From NCBI RefSeq assembly GCF_000473325.1, contig NZ_AXBI01000020.1, forward strand, positions 310,001-374,000: 64,000 nucleotides of DNA. The letters run 5' to 3'. Source of the DNA: Leisingera caerulea DSM 24564. Lineage in GTDB: Bacteria > Pseudomonadota > Alphaproteobacteria > Rhodobacterales > Rhodobacteraceae. Below are positions 26,899 to 35,574 of the stretch, piece after piece (position 1 is the first letter of the stretch; the number at the start of each line of letters is the position of its first letter). A program made the translations under genes and the position numbers. The notes below the pieces were generated by a model, which saw nothing but the letters and a program-made list of their open reading frames with translations, did not search any database and was not told where the DNA came from.

Positions 26899-27747
26899 AT
26901 GAAAAACGCCATCATGCAACTGGAGGAGCAAGAGCGGATCCGCTTTCTGTCGGGCTCCTGCATCCGGGCAAACATTGCTGTTCTGAGCGAGATCATGTCC
27001 GCATCCGGAATTGCATCAGTGCAGATGCGCGCGCTCTCTGCCAATCGCCGCTGCCTGATATCCCCGGATGCTGATTGGATCTATACACGGGATCCCGAGG
27101 CGGTGGACTGGCCCTTCGTGCAGCTCCGTACAGTCGATGACGCAGGCCATGAAGCCATGGCTGAGAAGCCATTGCGCGCCGCGATTGCCCAGGTCTTCGG
27201 CGAAATGATCGAACATGGTCATCCGGACTGGCGGGACGGCACCTCCAGCATCAGTATGCAGCTGGAAGGCGGCAAGGCACTGCTCAAGGCAGCGGTCATT
27301 ACGCCCGAGGGACACGACCGCAAGGTTCAGACCTACCAGCAGCAGCCACTGGATCTGTTCCTTGAAAAGGAGCCGGTGGCGGAAACCGATACGGGTGCCT
27401 GGTACGAAATCAAGTCCGAAGCCGAGGCAAGGGCCGCAAGCATGCTGAGCGGAACTGCCATTGCTCAATACTACAGGTCCAACAGCAACAATGAGCATGC
27501 CCGCTGGTATGCTCATCTGGAACTGGAAGGGGAGACGGCGAAGGCGGGGGTTGTTCTGGCCGCACAGTCCGCCGACGGTTTCGATGCCGGCGTCTGGCCG
27601 CATCATTCCCATGTGACCGGCTACCGGAACATAAACCCCTACCCCGACCGCGCGGCAGAGATCGAGATCCTGTCTGAGGCCGCTGGCCTCCATATCGCTC
27701 CCAACTGGATGGGCGGGGATCCATACGCAGATCAGCCATCCTTATGA
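26899..27747 (+). CDS. Hypothetical protein
   Basis: 282 aa with strong AGGAGG ribosome-binding site. Contains WDGTSSIS-like beta segments (WRDGTSSISMQLEGGKALL) and a YYRSNSNNEHARWYAHLELEG repeat-like strand pair, suggesting two related beta domains. No recognised family. Its stop overlaps an upstream ATG of the next gene. Confidence 0.75.
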   Translation: MKNAIMQLEEQERIRFLSGSCIRANIAVLSEIMSASGIASVQMRALSANRRCLISPDADWIYTRDPEAVDWPFVQLRTVDDAGHEAMAEKPLRAAIAQVFGEMIEHGHPDWRDGTSSISMQLEGGKALLKAAVITPEGHDRKVQTYQQQPLDLFLEKEPVAETDTGAWYEIKSEAEARAASMLSGTAIAQYYRSNSNNEHARWYAHLELEGETAKAGVVLAAQSADGFDAGVWPHHSHVTGYRNINPYPDRAAEIEILSEAAGLHIAPNWMGGDPYADQPSL

Positions 27748-27767
27748 TCAGCAGGCAGGAGAAAGAG

Positions 27768-28223
27768 ATGCAGAACTCTGAAAATACGAACATCTATGAG
27801 GGCAAGATCATCGTCACATGCATGGGCGATGCGGAAAACCTTGAAGCGTTTGAAACCTGGGTCAGCTCCTTGAGCCTTGAACAGCTCGGCCGCGAGATCA
27901 ATGAAGGTGAGCTTCTGGGAGCAATGAATCTCGCCTCAGCGGAGGAAGTCCCCGCGGCGGATATCGTCAGCCGCCAGGTCGCACTGGGCAACGATGGCAC
28001 ATTCTTCGACAGCCAGTCCGAGCCGCAGAAGAAGGTCGACCCGAACGGGCGGATCTTGCGCTCCCAAATGGAGCAGGGCTGGAGCAATGAAACATTGGAG
28101 ATGCTGGGCCGCCGCTTTATTGAGGAGACCGGAATGTCCAATGCCTTTGCCGCCTACCTCGAACAGCAAGCCGCGGCAGAGAACGAAGCCGCTCTGGAGA
28201 GCGGCGATGAACCGGGATTCTAA
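27768..28223 (+). CDS. Hypothetical acidic protein
   Basis: 151 aa. ATG 27768 has GGAGAAAGAG upstream; ATG 27744 (overlapping the previous stop as ATGA) would add 8 residues. Very acidic, with a helical C-terminus ending SGDEPGF. No domain recognised. Confidence 0.7.
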   Translation: MQNSENTNIYEGKIIVTCMGDAENLEAFETWVSSLSLEQLGREINEGELLGAMNLASAEEVPAADIVSRQVALGNDGTFFDSQSEPQKKVDPNGRILRSQMEQGWSNETLEMLGRRFIEETGMSNAFAAYLEQQAAAENEAALESGDEPGF

Positions 28224-28746
28224 GCCAGGCCCGAAAGGGCAACGGCGTTCCAGTGCTATCCATGCTGAAACGCGGAATTGCAACGCAATTGCGGCCGACG
28301 TCTTGTTATTGGCGGGGCACGACCTCTTGGCGCCGCGGCTGGATGGCCGCAGGCCGATCTTTGGCACGATCACTGCCCGTATGTTCGAGCAGAATGATGC
28401 TGATATCGTGCGCCGCCTCACTATGTCCGCCAGCCAGGTTGAGGTGATCCGGATACTCGATTTCAAGAAAAAACAGGGCTTTCATCATTTCGGCGTCACC
28501 GCTCACAGCTCACTAGCCGAAGACCAGATCGTGGCCTTCTTGAAGAAGGTGCGTACCGCATTTTCAGCCGCGGTTCGGATGATGCAAGAGCGAGAAAAGA
28601 CAGAAGTGAATTCGGCAGTCACAACCTTCCTGGATGCCAAGATGGCTGGCTCTTCTCTTTTAGCCGCTCCGGATCACACTCAGATGCAAATCGGAAGTCA
28701 GAGTATCTCCCTGGCAGATCTGAACGTGAACGAGATCATATCCTAG
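28207..28746 (+). CDS. Hypothetical protein
   Basis: 179 aa starting 17 nt inside the end of the previous gene, with GGAG upstream. Basic N-terminus, then alpha/beta with VEVIRILDFKKKQGFHHFG. The base composition is nearer 50% G+C than the neighbours, hinting at a separate origin. No family recognised. Confidence 0.65.
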   Translation: MNRDSKPGPKGQRRSSAIHAETRNCNAIAADVLLLAGHDLLAPRLDGRRPIFGTITARMFEQNDADIVRRLTMSASQVEVIRILDFKKKQGFHHFGVTAHSSLAEDQIVAFLKKVRTAFSAAVRMMQEREKTEVNSAVTTFLDAKMAGSSLLAAPDHTQMQIGSQSISLADLNVNEIIS

Positions 28747-28781
28747 CGTCGCGGAGCGCTGAAATGACTTTCGCGATTCAG

Positions 28782-28791
28782 TTTTTCGCAT
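28782..28791 (+). promoter_or_regulatory. TTTTTCGCAT box
   Basis: Reads rightward, ending 30 nt before ATG 28822; a TTTCGCG variant lies 13 nt upstream. Confidence 0.55.
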
Positions 28792-28821
28792 TATCATTTC
28801 CCACAGCATAGGAGGATTGCC

Positions 28822-29004
28822 ATGAACATTCGCTGCGTCACTGTTGGGAAACACATCACTGCTCAGGGAGAGCTTGTGCAGGAGCTTGCCAATGGCGAAG
28901 CGATTGTCCTCTCTGGCCAGCGGCAGGTGACCGGCAAGCTTGTCCCGGCGCTCAACAGCAACATGCCGGACATCATCCGGAGCGCGGAAGCGCCCGCCCC
29001 CTGA
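28822..29004 (+). CDS. Small hypothetical protein
   Basis: 60 aa with AGGAGG and a box of its own. Strand-rich (MNIRCVTVGKHITAQGELV), ends in Ala/Pro. The strong translation signals support a real gene. Function unknown. Confidence 0.7.
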   Translation: MNIRCVTVGKHITAQGELVQELANGEAIVLSGQRQVTGKLVPALNSNMPDIIRSAEAPAP

Positions 29005-29123
29005 GCGCCGTCCAGCCGGGACCGCCATTCCATATTGATTTAGAAAAATTCCTGCCCTAGTCAAAGGTAAGAGAAGGCGCAGCCAGCATCTGCGCCTTGC
29101 TTCTTTTCGCGAAGGAATTTTCC

Positions 29124-29708
29124 ATGATCAATTTCAGATGCGCGGGCATGACCCTTGCCGCAATACTTGCCACCGCGGCGCCGGCGTTCGCCACCGGCTG
29201 TGATGCCTGGCCCCAGTTTTCCTCGAATGACCCGTATCTGGAGCCGCTTTCCGTTCCGGCAAAAGACGTAGGCGAGCACTTGAGTGACTGGGAGTGGTCG
29301 GAAGGCATGCAGTTCACGTCGCGCCTGCATGGCAGCGAGCTTTGGCTTGATATCACCCACTTCCCGGGGAACACCACCGCCGCGGGGGTGAGCCGGTCCG
29401 TCATGCATCTGGGCCGTGTTGCTGATGAAGACTTCGCCACCCTGGTTCTGGCGGAAGGCGATACCGGCCTCTTTTCGATTTCCGAACCGGAACTACGAGC
29501 CATCGGCTGCCAGTTTATCTGGGGCAAGGAAGGCGGACAGAACCCGATTGCGCTCCTGCGCGAGCTCTACAAGGCACTACGCCACTACGAGACAGGCGCC
29601 CCTTTGAGCAGCGGCTTCACAGGTCATCTCTTGGGGGACTCCACTCTGGCCTTGGAGCTGAACAACAAGATCGTGCTCCCGCAGTGGGCGATGAGCGCCG
29701 TTAACTGA
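29124..29708 (+). CDS. Secreted hypothetical protein
   Basis: 194 aa from ATG 29124 (GAAGGA upstream). Sec signal peptide: hydrophobic core MTLAAILATAAPAFA with likely cleavage after AFA (about residue 23). The mature part has a Cys near its N-terminus (TGCDAWPQF) and another near residue 133, possibly a disulfide. Periplasmic. No family recognised. Confidence 0.75.
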   Translation: MINFRCAGMTLAAILATAAPAFATGCDAWPQFSSNDPYLEPLSVPAKDVGEHLSDWEWSEGMQFTSRLHGSELWLDITHFPGNTTAAGVSRSVMHLGRVADEDFATLVLAEGDTGLFSISEPELRAIGCQFIWGKEGGQNPIALLRELYKALRHYETGAPLSSGFTGHLLGDSTLALELNNKIVLPQWAMSAVN

Positions 29709-29995
29709 ACGGTGCTGCAGCTGCCGGACCGGCGCTCCGTGCGCCGGCCGCCACTCTCCTGCACGGATGCCTCAATTCCCTGCTCGGCGAGCCTTTTGCG
29801 GGCCTCTTCCGACCCATGCAGCAGGCGGGACAGGTGTCTCAGCATTTCCGCAGCCCGCTCCACGCGGTGCAGCTGTACGCCAATGGCCCGGGACGCCGTG
29901 GTCATTTCATCTAGGCTTGCAGCGAGGCGTTCCACATCGGAATGCGGCGCCGGATCCGTTTCATCAGCCGCTTTGGCCTCCGGGGATGCAGTCAT
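29624..29995 (-). CDS. Hypothetical helical protein downstream of dinB
   Basis: 123 aa from ATG 29995, with GGTGAG overlapping the dinB stop, so coupled to it. Contains LAASLDEMTTASRAIGVQLHR and AAEMLRHLSRLLHG helices. Its 3' end overlaps the secreted-protein gene by 85 bp on the other strand, so the true end or reality of the tail is uncertain. Confidence 0.55.
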   Translation of the reverse strand: MTASPEAKAADETDPAPHSDVERLAASLDEMTTASRAIGVQLHRVERAAEMLRHLSRLLHGSEEARKRLAEQGIEASVQESGGRRTERRSGSCSTVQLTALIAHCGSTILLFSSKARVESPKR

Positions 29996-30000
29996 TCGGC

Positions 30001-31089
30001 TCACCTTTCAAATAGATCAAGTTGGGGTTCCGCCTCAGGCCGCCATTCTTCCAGACCGGAAACGGTCACACCAAGGAGCCTGACAGGCTTCTTGAAGGGG
30101 TGCTCGTCCCGCAGGATGCTCCTGGCCAGCATGGCAATTCTCTCCTGGCTTTGTACCAGGTCCGTCACAGTCCGCTGACGGGTGTGCTGTTCGAAATCCC
30201 CGTACTTCAGCTTGACCGTCACCGTGCGCCCGGACATCCCTTTCTGAACACAGCGCTCAGAAACCTTCCCGGAAAGACGATCGAGAGCCTCAGAGGCAAA
30301 ACGCAGATCCGTGACATCCTCCTCGAAGGTGGTTTCGGCCCCAATGGACTTGCGCTCGCGGTTAGGCCGCACCGGCCGGTCGTCGATCCCGCGCGAAATC
30401 GCATGATAGCGCTCCGCCGAGGAGCCGAAGTGCTGGCGCAGGAAGTCCATATCCTTCGCCCTCAGATCTGCGCCGGTCCGGATGCCCAGGGCTTCCATCC
30501 GGGCCTGGGTGACAGGCCCGACACCGTAGAACCTGCCGACCGGAAGATCCGCGACAAACCCCTCCCCTTTCCCGGTAGGGATGACGGTCAGCCCGTCGGG
30601 CTTGTTCTGGTCGGAGGCCAGCTTGGCCAGAAACTTGTTGTAGCTGACGCCCGCAGAGGCCGTGAGCCCTGTCGCTGCAAGGATCCCCGCCCGGATCTCC
30701 TTGGCGATGTCTGTAGCCGTCCGGCCCGCCCGGCAGGCTTCGGTGACATCCAGATAGGCCTCATCCAGGCTCAGCGGCTCGATCAGATCCGTGTATATTG
30801 CAAAGACCTCATGGATTTGCGCGGAGACCGACCGGTAGACCTCGAAACGAGGCTCCACAAAAATCAGATCCGGACACTTATGCATGGCAGTGACGGAGGG
30901 CATGGCCGAGCGTACGCCAAAACGGCGCGCCTCATAGCTTGCCGCCGCAACGACACCCCGCTTGCGGGCACGCCCGACGGCGACCGGCTTGCCGCGCAGC
31001 GCAGGCTTATCGCGCTGCTCGACAGACGCAAAGAATGCATCCATGTCGACATGGATGATGCGGCGTGTTTCAGCGTCCCCTTTGGTCAA
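30001..31089 (-). CDS. dinB: DNA polymerase IV (Y-family)
   Basis: 362 aa. Translesion polymerase. Palm carboxylates in HVDMDAFF (D15, D17) and SLDEAYLD (D109, E110), fingers SYEARRFGV, HhH region YGVGPVTQARMEALG, little-finger domain, and a C-terminal QLDLF beta-clamp-binding motif. The start is probably TTG 31089 with GGAG upstream, because an in-frame stop lies just before and the conserved IIHVDMD begins at residue 11. It sits in a leftward operon behind the TrpF-like and 31105 genes. A plasmid-borne extra Pol IV would raise damage tolerance and mutation rate. Confidence 0.95.
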   Translation of the reverse strand: MTKGDAETRRIIHVDMDAFFASVEQRDKPALRGKPVAVGRARKRGVVAAASYEARRFGVRSAMPSVTAMHKCPDLIFVEPRFEVYRSVSAQIHEVFAIYTDLIEPLSLDEAYLDVTEACRAGRTATDIAKEIRAGILAATGLTASAGVSYNKFLAKLASDQNKPDGLTVIPTGKGEGFVADLPVGRFYGVGPVTQARMEALGIRTGADLRAKDMDFLRQHFGSSAERYHAISRGIDDRPVRPNRERKSIGAETTFEEDVTDLRFASEALDRLSGKVSERCVQKGMSGRTVTVKLKYGDFEQHTRQRTVTDLVQSQERIAMLARSILRDEHPFKKPVRLLGVTVSGLEEWRPEAEPQLDLFER

Positions 31090-31104
31090 GCAGGGTATCT
31101 CCGC

Positions 31105-31521
31105 CTAGATCGGCTTGCAGGTACAGGTATCAGGATAGTCCGCCGCAACCCCAAGCGCCACCTTATGGAAGATCGCAAAGAAGTCGCGCGCGTTCTGCTC
31201 CAGATCGCCGCCGCCTTTCGGATCAAACCCGATTTTCTGGACGAGATGGTCCGTCAATCTCGCCTGAGTCCGCCGATGGATCGCATCATAGACGTCCTGG
31301 TGCTGCCAGGCCGCCGTTTCCGGATCCTTACCCGTGAACACGCCGGTGTAGAAGCTGCACAGCTCGCGGTGCCGCTGCGCCTTTTCAGCGCCGTTGAGAC
31401 GATCCGTCTGATGGCACAGCAGATAGCGGAAAATGGTGAACTGCATCGCCACGCAACAGGCGTTCCGGAATGCGTTTTCCGCCATCCCATCCGTCATCTG
31501 CTTGACCTGATCCTGTTTCAT
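31105..31521 (-). CDS. Hypothetical protein upstream of dinB
   Basis: 138 aa, ATGA-coupled to the TrpF-like gene and 15 nt before dinB. Helical with six Cys: ACCVAMQF, YLLCHQTD, RELCSF and the final DTCTCKPI; these could bind metal. No family recognised. Confidence 0.75.
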   Translation of the reverse strand: MKQDQVKQMTDGMAENAFRNACCVAMQFTIFRYLLCHQTDRLNGAEKAQRHRELCSFYTGVFTGKDPETAAWQHQDVYDAIHRRTQARLTDHLVQKIGFDPKGGGDLEQNARDFFAIFHKVALGVAADYPDTCTCKPI

Positions 31522-32201
31522 GCTGCCCTCACCGCTTCACAGACCGCCCGGCACAGGCCGGTGTCAAATTCATCGCATCCGTTGCGGACGCGGCTTTCCA
31601 TATCGATCCAGCCGCCCTCATGCTCCGGCAGCATGGCCAGAACCTCAGCCACATTGTCCGGCCCAAGGCCGCCCGCGTAGCCAAATCGCACCGTCTCACC
31701 GGGAAGATCCGGCCAGGTGGCCGGACTGATCCCGCGGCCGCCCGACGGATCGTAGAGCCAGCTCACCCGCGGATCTTCCGGGAAAGGCCCGCGGCATTGC
31801 AGGATCGGCTCGATCTCCTGACCGCTTTGGCGTCCAGCAGACTTCGCCCAGCTGTGAATGCGGCCGGGGTCAACCGCCTGTGCGGTGTTGATCTGCACCC
31901 GGGCAAACCCGTGCAAGCGGCCGTCGATCTCAGACCACCCCTCCTCAACGATCTGCCGCGCCCAGCCGCCGCAGATATGGGCTGCGAGCCGAAGGCCGCT
32001 CCTCTGGATAGCTTCGATCCACTCCTGCCTTGGGAAACGGGCGGTCCCTTCGCGGGACGGCGAGAACAGAATGGCAAATTCCACCGCGTGGCTCTCAGCC
32101 AGCGCCAAAAGATCCCCGATATCGGTTTTGTCGTCAGCCCCGGTGAAGGTGATGAATTCCGGCTTGAACACAAGGGCATCCTCGAAATTACTTTTTCGCA
32201 T
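31518..32201 (-). CDS. TrpF-like TIM-barrel protein
   Basis: 228 aa as drawn. Matches phosphoribosylanthranilate isomerase in plan: first strand FITFTGADDKTDIGDL in place of CGITRPEDA, middle LRLAAHICGGW, then YDPSGGRGISP, RFGYAGGLGPDNV and a final DMESRVRNGCDEFD, all typical of TrpF barrels. The TrpF catalytic Cys of CGI is replaced by Thr/Gly, so the activity has probably changed. No other trp gene is present. The start is uncertain: ATG 32201 lies inside a TTTTTCGCAT box without a ribosome site, and GTG 32171 (GAGG upstream) may be correct. Confidence 0.7.
   Translation of the reverse strand: MRKSNFEDALVFKPEFITFTGADDKTDIGDLLALAESHAVEFAILFSPSREGTARFPRQEWIEAIQRSGLRLAAHICGGWARQIVEEGWSEIDGRLHGFARVQINTAQAVDPGRIHSWAKSAGRQSGQEIEPILQCRGPFPEDPRVSWLYDPSGGRGISPATWPDLPGETVRFGYAGGLGPDNVAEVLAMLPEHEGGWIDMESRVRNGCDEFDTGLCRAVCEAVRAA
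32192..32201 (+). promoter_or_regulatory. TTTTTCGCAT box, first of a pair
   Basis: Overlaps the possible ATG of the TrpF-like gene, favouring the downstream GTG start. Confidence 0.5.
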
Positions 32202-32232
32202 ATTCGCACAGCGCCAACGCGGCCACAAATCA

Positions 32233-32242
32233 TTTTTCGCAT
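32233..32242 (+). promoter_or_regulatory. TTTTTCGCAT box, second of a pair
   Basis: 41 bp from its partner, in the divergent gap of the TrpF-like and 32424 genes. Confidence 0.5.
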
Positions 32243-32423
32243 ATTTCGCGAAATCGGGCTTGCCTTCCCTTCTGAGCATCTCTATCAATCAGGCAAGCGC
32301 CGGGACGACGGCGTGCCGTTAACGCGGAAAGCGACAGCAAACGTCACACCCTCACCTATGAAGACACATAGCCAGCATGCGCCCGTCTTGTGATGCGCCA
32401 TGCGGCACATCAGGAGAATGATG

Positions 32424-33308
32424 ATGACGAACGTATACCTTGCGGACGGCACCCCTGTGGCCACCCTTCAGACTGAAGCGAAGGCGCTGAAGAAATCCTC
32501 GGGCGCGAAGCTCACCGAAGCGCAGGACAAGGTCGCGCAAGAGCACGGCTACACCAGCTGGCAGAACATGGTCGAAAACACGATCTCCATTGACGAGGAG
32601 TTCGAGGAGCACTTCACGATCCAAAAACGCGCCGGCCAGGACAGCTATGTGCTGCATCTCGATTTCCTGGAAGATGGCGAATACCTCGACCGCTCCCGCA
32701 CCGCCTTCCGCAAGATCTTTGCCAAACGCGAGCTGCTGGTTGGGCATCATCCCGGCAGCGTGGAACACCACGTCGAATTTGTCTTTGGTGAAGAAGTCGA
32801 CGGAATGCATGCGCTTTATCCGCTGAAGGAGGCCCCCTCAGCCCGCGGAGTCAACAAAGCGCTCAACGAGATCTTCATCTCCGGCGACGCCAGCGGCTTC
32901 ATCTCCATCCTGAACGATCAAGGGTTCTTCGACGGCCTCATGAACACCCCGCTGGATGAGGTAGAATTTGAAGCGGAACTGATGCTGATCCTGCGGAAGA
33001 TGGGGCGCACTGTAGGTGACCGAGTCCTGTTGAACACTCACCCTGTAGATATCCCCCCCAAGGATCTCGATTGGGAGCTGCGCTGCTTTGCCAACGCATT
33101 GGATAACGATGATGTGGTGTTCTCCAACGGCGCAACCGGAGAGGACCTCCTGTACAAGATCGTGACTGCGGCTGAGTTCGAAGATCTGAAGCAAGACTTG
33201 CTGAAGGCCTGCGGCCCGACTGCGGCCACCTCCCGCGACGGCGAGCTCTGGCTGCATAAAAAGATGCTTGCCAAGTCGTCTGAGCCGGACAATCAGCCCG
33301 GGATGTAA
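32424..33308 (+). CDS. Hypothetical protein with glyoxalase-superfamily-associated N-motif
   Basis: 294 aa. The N-terminal ~55 residues contain AKALKKSSGAKLTEAQDKVA and then HGYTSW, a helical module often seen joined to proteins annotated as glyoxalase superfamily; the rest (acidic, alpha/beta) does not look like a glyoxalase. AGGAGA precedes three ATG codons (32418, 32421, 32424); the last has the best spacing. Ends NQPGM. Role unknown. Confidence 0.75.
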   Translation: MTNVYLADGTPVATLQTEAKALKKSSGAKLTEAQDKVAQEHGYTSWQNMVENTISIDEEFEEHFTIQKRAGQDSYVLHLDFLEDGEYLDRSRTAFRKIFAKRELLVGHHPGSVEHHVEFVFGEEVDGMHALYPLKEAPSARGVNKALNEIFISGDASGFISILNDQGFFDGLMNTPLDEVEFEAELMLILRKMGRTVGDRVLLNTHPVDIPPKDLDWELRCFANALDNDDVVFSNGATGEDLLYKIVTAAEFEDLKQDLLKACGPTAATSRDGELWLHKKMLAKSSEPDNQPGM

Positions 33309-33316
33309 TCGCGGTT

Positions 33317-33344
33317 GCCGGGGCGCCGGATATGGTGCCCCGGC
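33317..33344. terminator. Convergent terminator-like hairpin
   Basis: GCCGGGGCGCC (33317-33327) and GGTGCCCCGGC (33334-33344) with one G-T pair, between two converging genes. No T-run. Confidence 0.5.
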
Positions 33345-33363
33345 CTAAAGCCTATCCCCGGCG

Positions 33364-34848
33364 TCAGACCTCAGGTGCAGCGCTGCACGACCATTCCGGT
33401 GCAACACCAACGCGCGCAAGAAAGCCTTGCATCTCCGGATCGACCTCCTTGAATTCTGCAGCCAGCCGGGCCGCCGCGGCCCAGTCGTCAATGCAGCCGT
33501 CAGCTTCCCCGTCCACCCAGGTCGCCGGATCTCCCAGATTTACATGCGGCATGCATTGATAGGCCACGCCTTCACAGCGCGCCACCGACCGCATCGGGTG
33601 CCCGGTGGTCCCTTGTCCGGCAAAAGCGCAGGGGTGCCCGCCGCCGCCGGGCATATGCGCCGGGCCGCCTTCCAGGAATTGGATGCCTTCTTTGGTCTCC
33701 AGGAAATCGAGGGTGCAGTTCATACGGTCTTCGGGCCACTCCGCGTCCAGCATTTCAATCGCCTCGGTGTCCTCTCCGGTTTTGCGAATGAACACCTGAT
33801 CCATGAAGTGCGCGCTCAGCCCAAGCTGCTCCGCATGATCCACGATCCTCTGCGCCAATGCGGCCGACCGGATGGCGTTCCAGGCGTTGGCGGCCGTAGC
33901 CCCCTCCCCCGTCCAGCCGTAGTAGTTCGCGACACCGGACACCAAGCCGCCACGGACAAAAACCCTCCATTCAGCGGGCCATTTGCCTGGACCGGCCAGC
34001 GGTGTATTCGCCCGGTGCAGATCCTCACCCTCATGGTACCGCGCAGGCTGCGCCCAAGGGCGCGCCAGGTAGGAGACGCCCGGCTTGTGTCCGCCGATAG
34101 CGGTTTGGAGGAAGCGGGGATCGGAGAAGTCGATGATCCGCCGGTTTCCCGTCCGCACCCAGCCGCCGCCGATTTCGAAGCCGGGCCGCACCTGCGCCGT
34201 GTCATCCGCCTTCAGCATCAGGCCGGTGCCGACCAGAGCTTTGAGATTGCCTGAGCCTGCATACTGAGTGCGCACCATCCAGCTGGAAGGCACTTCGTCC
34301 AGCGCGCTTTCCATTTTCTCGAATGCTGCCCGGGCTGTATCCGCCTTGCGGCCTGCAGAGGCCTGATCTTCGTTCTTGAGGTCCAGGACCTGCTCAAAGA
34401 AGGCGCTCAGGTCTTTACGCCCGGCATTCCCCTCTGCTGTGTCCAGCCCAGCGGCAAGACCCTCAGCGAGAGATTTCCGGATGCCCTTGGGCAACTGCAC
34501 CGACCCCAGAAGGAGTTCCAGCTCCTCCTCCTCCAGGCGCGCGACCTCCTGTGCAGGAATGGCAGCGACCCCAGCCGCTTCAGCCAAACGCAGCCAAATT
34601 CGGAGATCGCAGACGTCGAAACGGGACCGACCATCACCGGAGCAGACCTCATCAGGGTCCGCCCAGCTCTCCAGTTCCTGGTCATGGATCTCTGACAGCC
34701 GGGCAATCCCTTTGATGTTCCCCAGCAGTTCAGCCGGATTGCTCCTGGCGAGCCGTGCCGCCCCGGTGAGCACCCTGCGAAAGCCGTTGCGCTGCCCCTT
34801 CTCGGCTGCTGCCCGCGAAATCGCCCCGATATAGTCTCTCAGCTTCAT
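33364..34848 (-). CDS. ATP-grasp-like protein
   Basis: 494 aa. The N-terminal ~170 residues are helical and unassigned. From about 190 the pattern resembles R2K ATP-grasps: SSWMVRTQYAGSG (start of the nucleotide pocket), PAEWRVFVRGGLVSGV (central strand with Arg), FMDQVFIRKTGEDTEAIEM and FLETKEGIQFLEGGP as the metal/ATP end. A Gly-rich loop and several Cys follow. Start ATG 34848 has AGGAG upstream. Second such protein in the window after 6256-7188, but sequence similarity between them is low. Might join an amino acid or peptide to a target; substrate unknown. Confidence 0.55.
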   Translation of the reverse strand: MKLRDYIGAISRAAAEKGQRNGFRRVLTGAARLARSNPAELLGNIKGIARLSEIHDQELESWADPDEVCSGDGRSRFDVCDLRIWLRLAEAAGVAAIPAQEVARLEEEELELLLGSVQLPKGIRKSLAEGLAAGLDTAEGNAGRKDLSAFFEQVLDLKNEDQASAGRKADTARAAFEKMESALDEVPSSWMVRTQYAGSGNLKALVGTGLMLKADDTAQVRPGFEIGGGWVRTGNRRIIDFSDPRFLQTAIGGHKPGVSYLARPWAQPARYHEGEDLHRANTPLAGPGKWPAEWRVFVRGGLVSGVANYYGWTGEGATAANAWNAIRSAALAQRIVDHAEQLGLSAHFMDQVFIRKTGEDTEAIEMLDAEWPEDRMNCTLDFLETKEGIQFLEGGPAHMPGGGGHPCAFAGQGTTGHPMRSVARCEGVAYQCMPHVNLGDPATWVDGEADGCIDDWAAAARLAAEFKEVDPEMQGFLARVGVAPEWSCSAAPEV

Positions 34849-34864
34849 GATAGGCTCCTTTTGA

Positions 34865-34896
34865 TTTTCGCAGAGCCGCTGCGGACTCTGCGAAAA
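34865..34896. repeat. Inverted repeat made of two TTTTCGCA boxes
   Basis: TTTTCGCAGAG (34865-34875) and CTCTGCGAAAA (34886-34896) with a 10-nt spacer, between the stop at 34909 and the start at 34848. It can be a hairpin ending in T on either strand or a two-site operator. Confidence 0.65.
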
Positions 34897-34908
34897 CCAG
34901 CAAGATTT

Positions 34909-35574
34909 TTAGGGCGTCATGCCCAAGTCGGCCGCGCCCGGCATCCGATGGGCGGCGATTGCCGCCTCGTCTTCCTCGCCGGACTCGTAGTCTCCCCAGC
35001 GCACGACCGCGAAGTCATCACTCTTGTCGCGCCCGTATTCTTCCAGCTCATCCCGGTAGCACCAGGAGCCATCGGCCCAGGTGATCAGGTCCTGCGGGTC
35101 ACTTTGCTGCTTTACCGGCTCCCAGTCGTGAGGCAGGTCACGCATCGATGCCCCATCCGGGACCCCGATCACCCGGGGCGCATCACACTGGCTGTCGATG
35201 ATCATGTACCGCGTCACGCCGCCTTCCCGTTCGATCCGCAGGCTCGAAGCCTGACGCCCGTAGGGATCTTCCTTGGCCCCGCCGATAAAGACATCGATGT
35301 GGTCTGCGGCCGATTCGATGGCAACAGTGATCGGCTCCCGGATCGGCACATCGCCGCGGGCCACATCCTGCGGCGCGCGCCAGTCCTGCAAAGTCAGTGC
35401 ATGCGGCTCCTGCGCGGCCGGCCCTTCGTTTTTGAGGGTTGCCATCAGCGCGGCCTGGTTTTTGAAGCCAAGCGCAGATGCGATCAGGTCCATTTTCTGG
35501 AGGTAGCTGAGGCCAGGGACATCAAAGGTCTTGGCGAGAGTCGTGATTTGCTTACGGTTGACGGAAATTCCCAT
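34909..35574 (-). CDS. Hypothetical protein
   Basis: 222 aa from ATG 35574 (GGGTG upstream; ATG 35637 possible). The N-terminus has QKMDLIASALGFKNQAALMA, which resembles the helical module of the 32424-33308 protein (VAQEHGYTSWQNMV). The remainder is acidic and Trp-containing. No known domain. Confidence 0.7.
   Translation of the reverse strand: MGISVNRKQITTLAKTFDVPGLSYLQKMDLIASALGFKNQAALMATLKNEGPAAQEPHALTLQDWRAPQDVARGDVPIREPITVAIESAADHIDVFIGGAKEDPYGRQASSLRIEREGGVTRYMIIDSQCDAPRVIGVPDGASMRDLPHDWEPVKQQSDPQDLITWADGSWCYRDELEEYGRDKSDDFAVVRWGDYESGEEDEAAIAAHRMPGAADLGMTP

Noticed and set aside
30022..31680. 552-aa rightward ORF opposite dinB
   Set aside because: Covers dinB and its upstream gene in antisense; composition is Arg/Pro-rich nonsense of the opposite frame.
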